Source: Janthinobacterium agaricidamnosum NBRC 102515 = DSM 9628 (GTDB lineage Bacteria; Pseudomonadota; Gammaproteobacteria; Burkholderiales; Burkholderiaceae_D). Taken from it: 64,000 bases of DNA. The stretch spans positions 255,220-319,219 of the forward strand of contig NZ_HG322949.1 in assembly GCF_000723165.1 (NCBI RefSeq), read 5' to 3'. Positions 63,677 to 64,000 of this stretch are shown in pieces. Within the stretch, counting starts at the first letter, position 1; each line of letters begins with the position of its first letter. A program made the position numbers and the translations under genes. The notes under the pieces are model-generated. The model saw only the letters and a list, made by a program, of their open reading frames with translations. It did no database searches and was not told where the DNA came from.

Positions 63677-64000
63677 CTTGTCAGTTTAAGTGAGATTTGC
63701 CGAGACCGCCACCGCTGTTCATCAAGCCCTTGCGCCTCAAGCGGCCAGCAAGGCGTGCGCTTTGGCCGGGCTCATGCAAAGTTATTTTCCACCGCAACAG
63801 CATATTTCCCCTGACAGGGCTTGCCAGGCCGTCCGGACTTCGTTATAGTTCGCCCCCTCGCAGAACGCCGCATGCAAATGCAAAGTAAAGCGGGGATAAA
63901 AAGAGGGTTGACGAAACAAGCGAAACGCTTCATACTCTTCCTTCTTCGCAGCTGGCAAACACAACGCTTTGTCGATAGCGCGAAAGCAGTACGGAATTGA
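63677..64000. promoter_or_regulatory. Gene-free right end with possible plus-strand promoter
   Basis: No convincing gene is seen in these 324 bases. TTGACG (63908-63913) followed after 17 bases by CATACT (63931-63936) could be a sigma-70 promoter reading out of the window to the right. An AAGCG-AAA-CGCTT dyad (63918-63930) lies between the two elements and could be an operator. The gap also carries the undefined promoter of the lipid-transport operon on the minus strand. Confidence 0.4.

Noticed and set aside
63782..63964. 60-codon minus-strand frame at right end
   Set aside because: Short, no ribosome binding site or recognised family, and it overlaps a plausible plus-strand promoter.

Overview
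The window looks like chromosomal DNA of a high-GC betaproteobacterium, most likely an Oxalobacteraceae member related to Janthinobacterium, Duganella or Massilia. The evidence is the replication-origin neighbourhood (gyrB, dnaN and dnaA on the minus strand; then rpmH, rnpA, yidD, yidC and mnmE on the plus strand), the GC-rich codon use of the backbone, and the protein flavour. Because the backbone is GC-rich, long antisense open frames occur opposite nearly every gene; these are ignored. No rRNA, tRNA, CRISPR array or intact insertion sequence was seen.

Layout. 1-5008: a siderophore receptor cut by the window edge with a Fur box, then nudC, folE and a thioredoxin-fold protein. 5032-6170: an AT-rich insertion carrying one unknown gene, bracketed by a 213-bp direct repeat of the thioredoxin gene's 3' end. 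6383-12646: a PanE-like reductase, an M28 peptidase, a chemoreceptor, a lipoprotein and a glutathione transferase. 12647-15464: a bufferin (metal-binding RiPP) operon whose precursor gene is tandemly duplicated together with its promoter and a decayed piece of the glutathione transferase gene. 15520-22762: an iron-uptake operon (PiuA-type receptor, Sel1 protein, PiuC-type hydroxylase, FMN oxidase) divergent from a two-component system. 22836-27296: an AT-rich membrane protein gene beside a truncated DUF1993 gene, an SDR, a frameshifted LysR regulator and a truncated M13 peptidase.

27297-30474 is an AT-richer accessory island between the truncated peptidase gene and gyrB. It holds a two-gene module: a protein with a putative OST-HTH/LOTUS RNA-binding domain, and a protein with a phosphoribosyltransferase-like PRPP-loop motif resembling PRTase-CE conflict-system proteins. 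A leader with strong inverted repeats precedes it. This is the best candidate for an undescribed, possibly anti-phage, system. 30475-40409 is the origin region, with oriC probably in 35856-36295. 40410-42000 is a second integration scar at the 3' end of mnmE, with an integrase N-terminal remnant, inverted repeats and an LprI-domain lipoprotein.

42030-52313 is a complete catechol meta-cleavage operon, all on the minus strand: extradiol dioxygenase, class II aldolase-type decarboxylase, semialdehyde dehydrogenase, hydratase, decarboxylase, tautomerase, acetaldehyde dehydrogenase, aldolase, aromatic-acid transporter, porin and LysR regulator. It lacks a ring hydroxylase, and the enzyme set suggests growth on a carboxylated catechol. 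52582-63676 holds housekeeping and envelope genes: an HPt protein, a CAP lipoprotein, PssA, an aldo/keto reductase, a D,D-carboxypeptidase, a hydrolase, a 2Fe-2S ferredoxin, and an Mla-type lipid transport operon ending in a VanZ protein.
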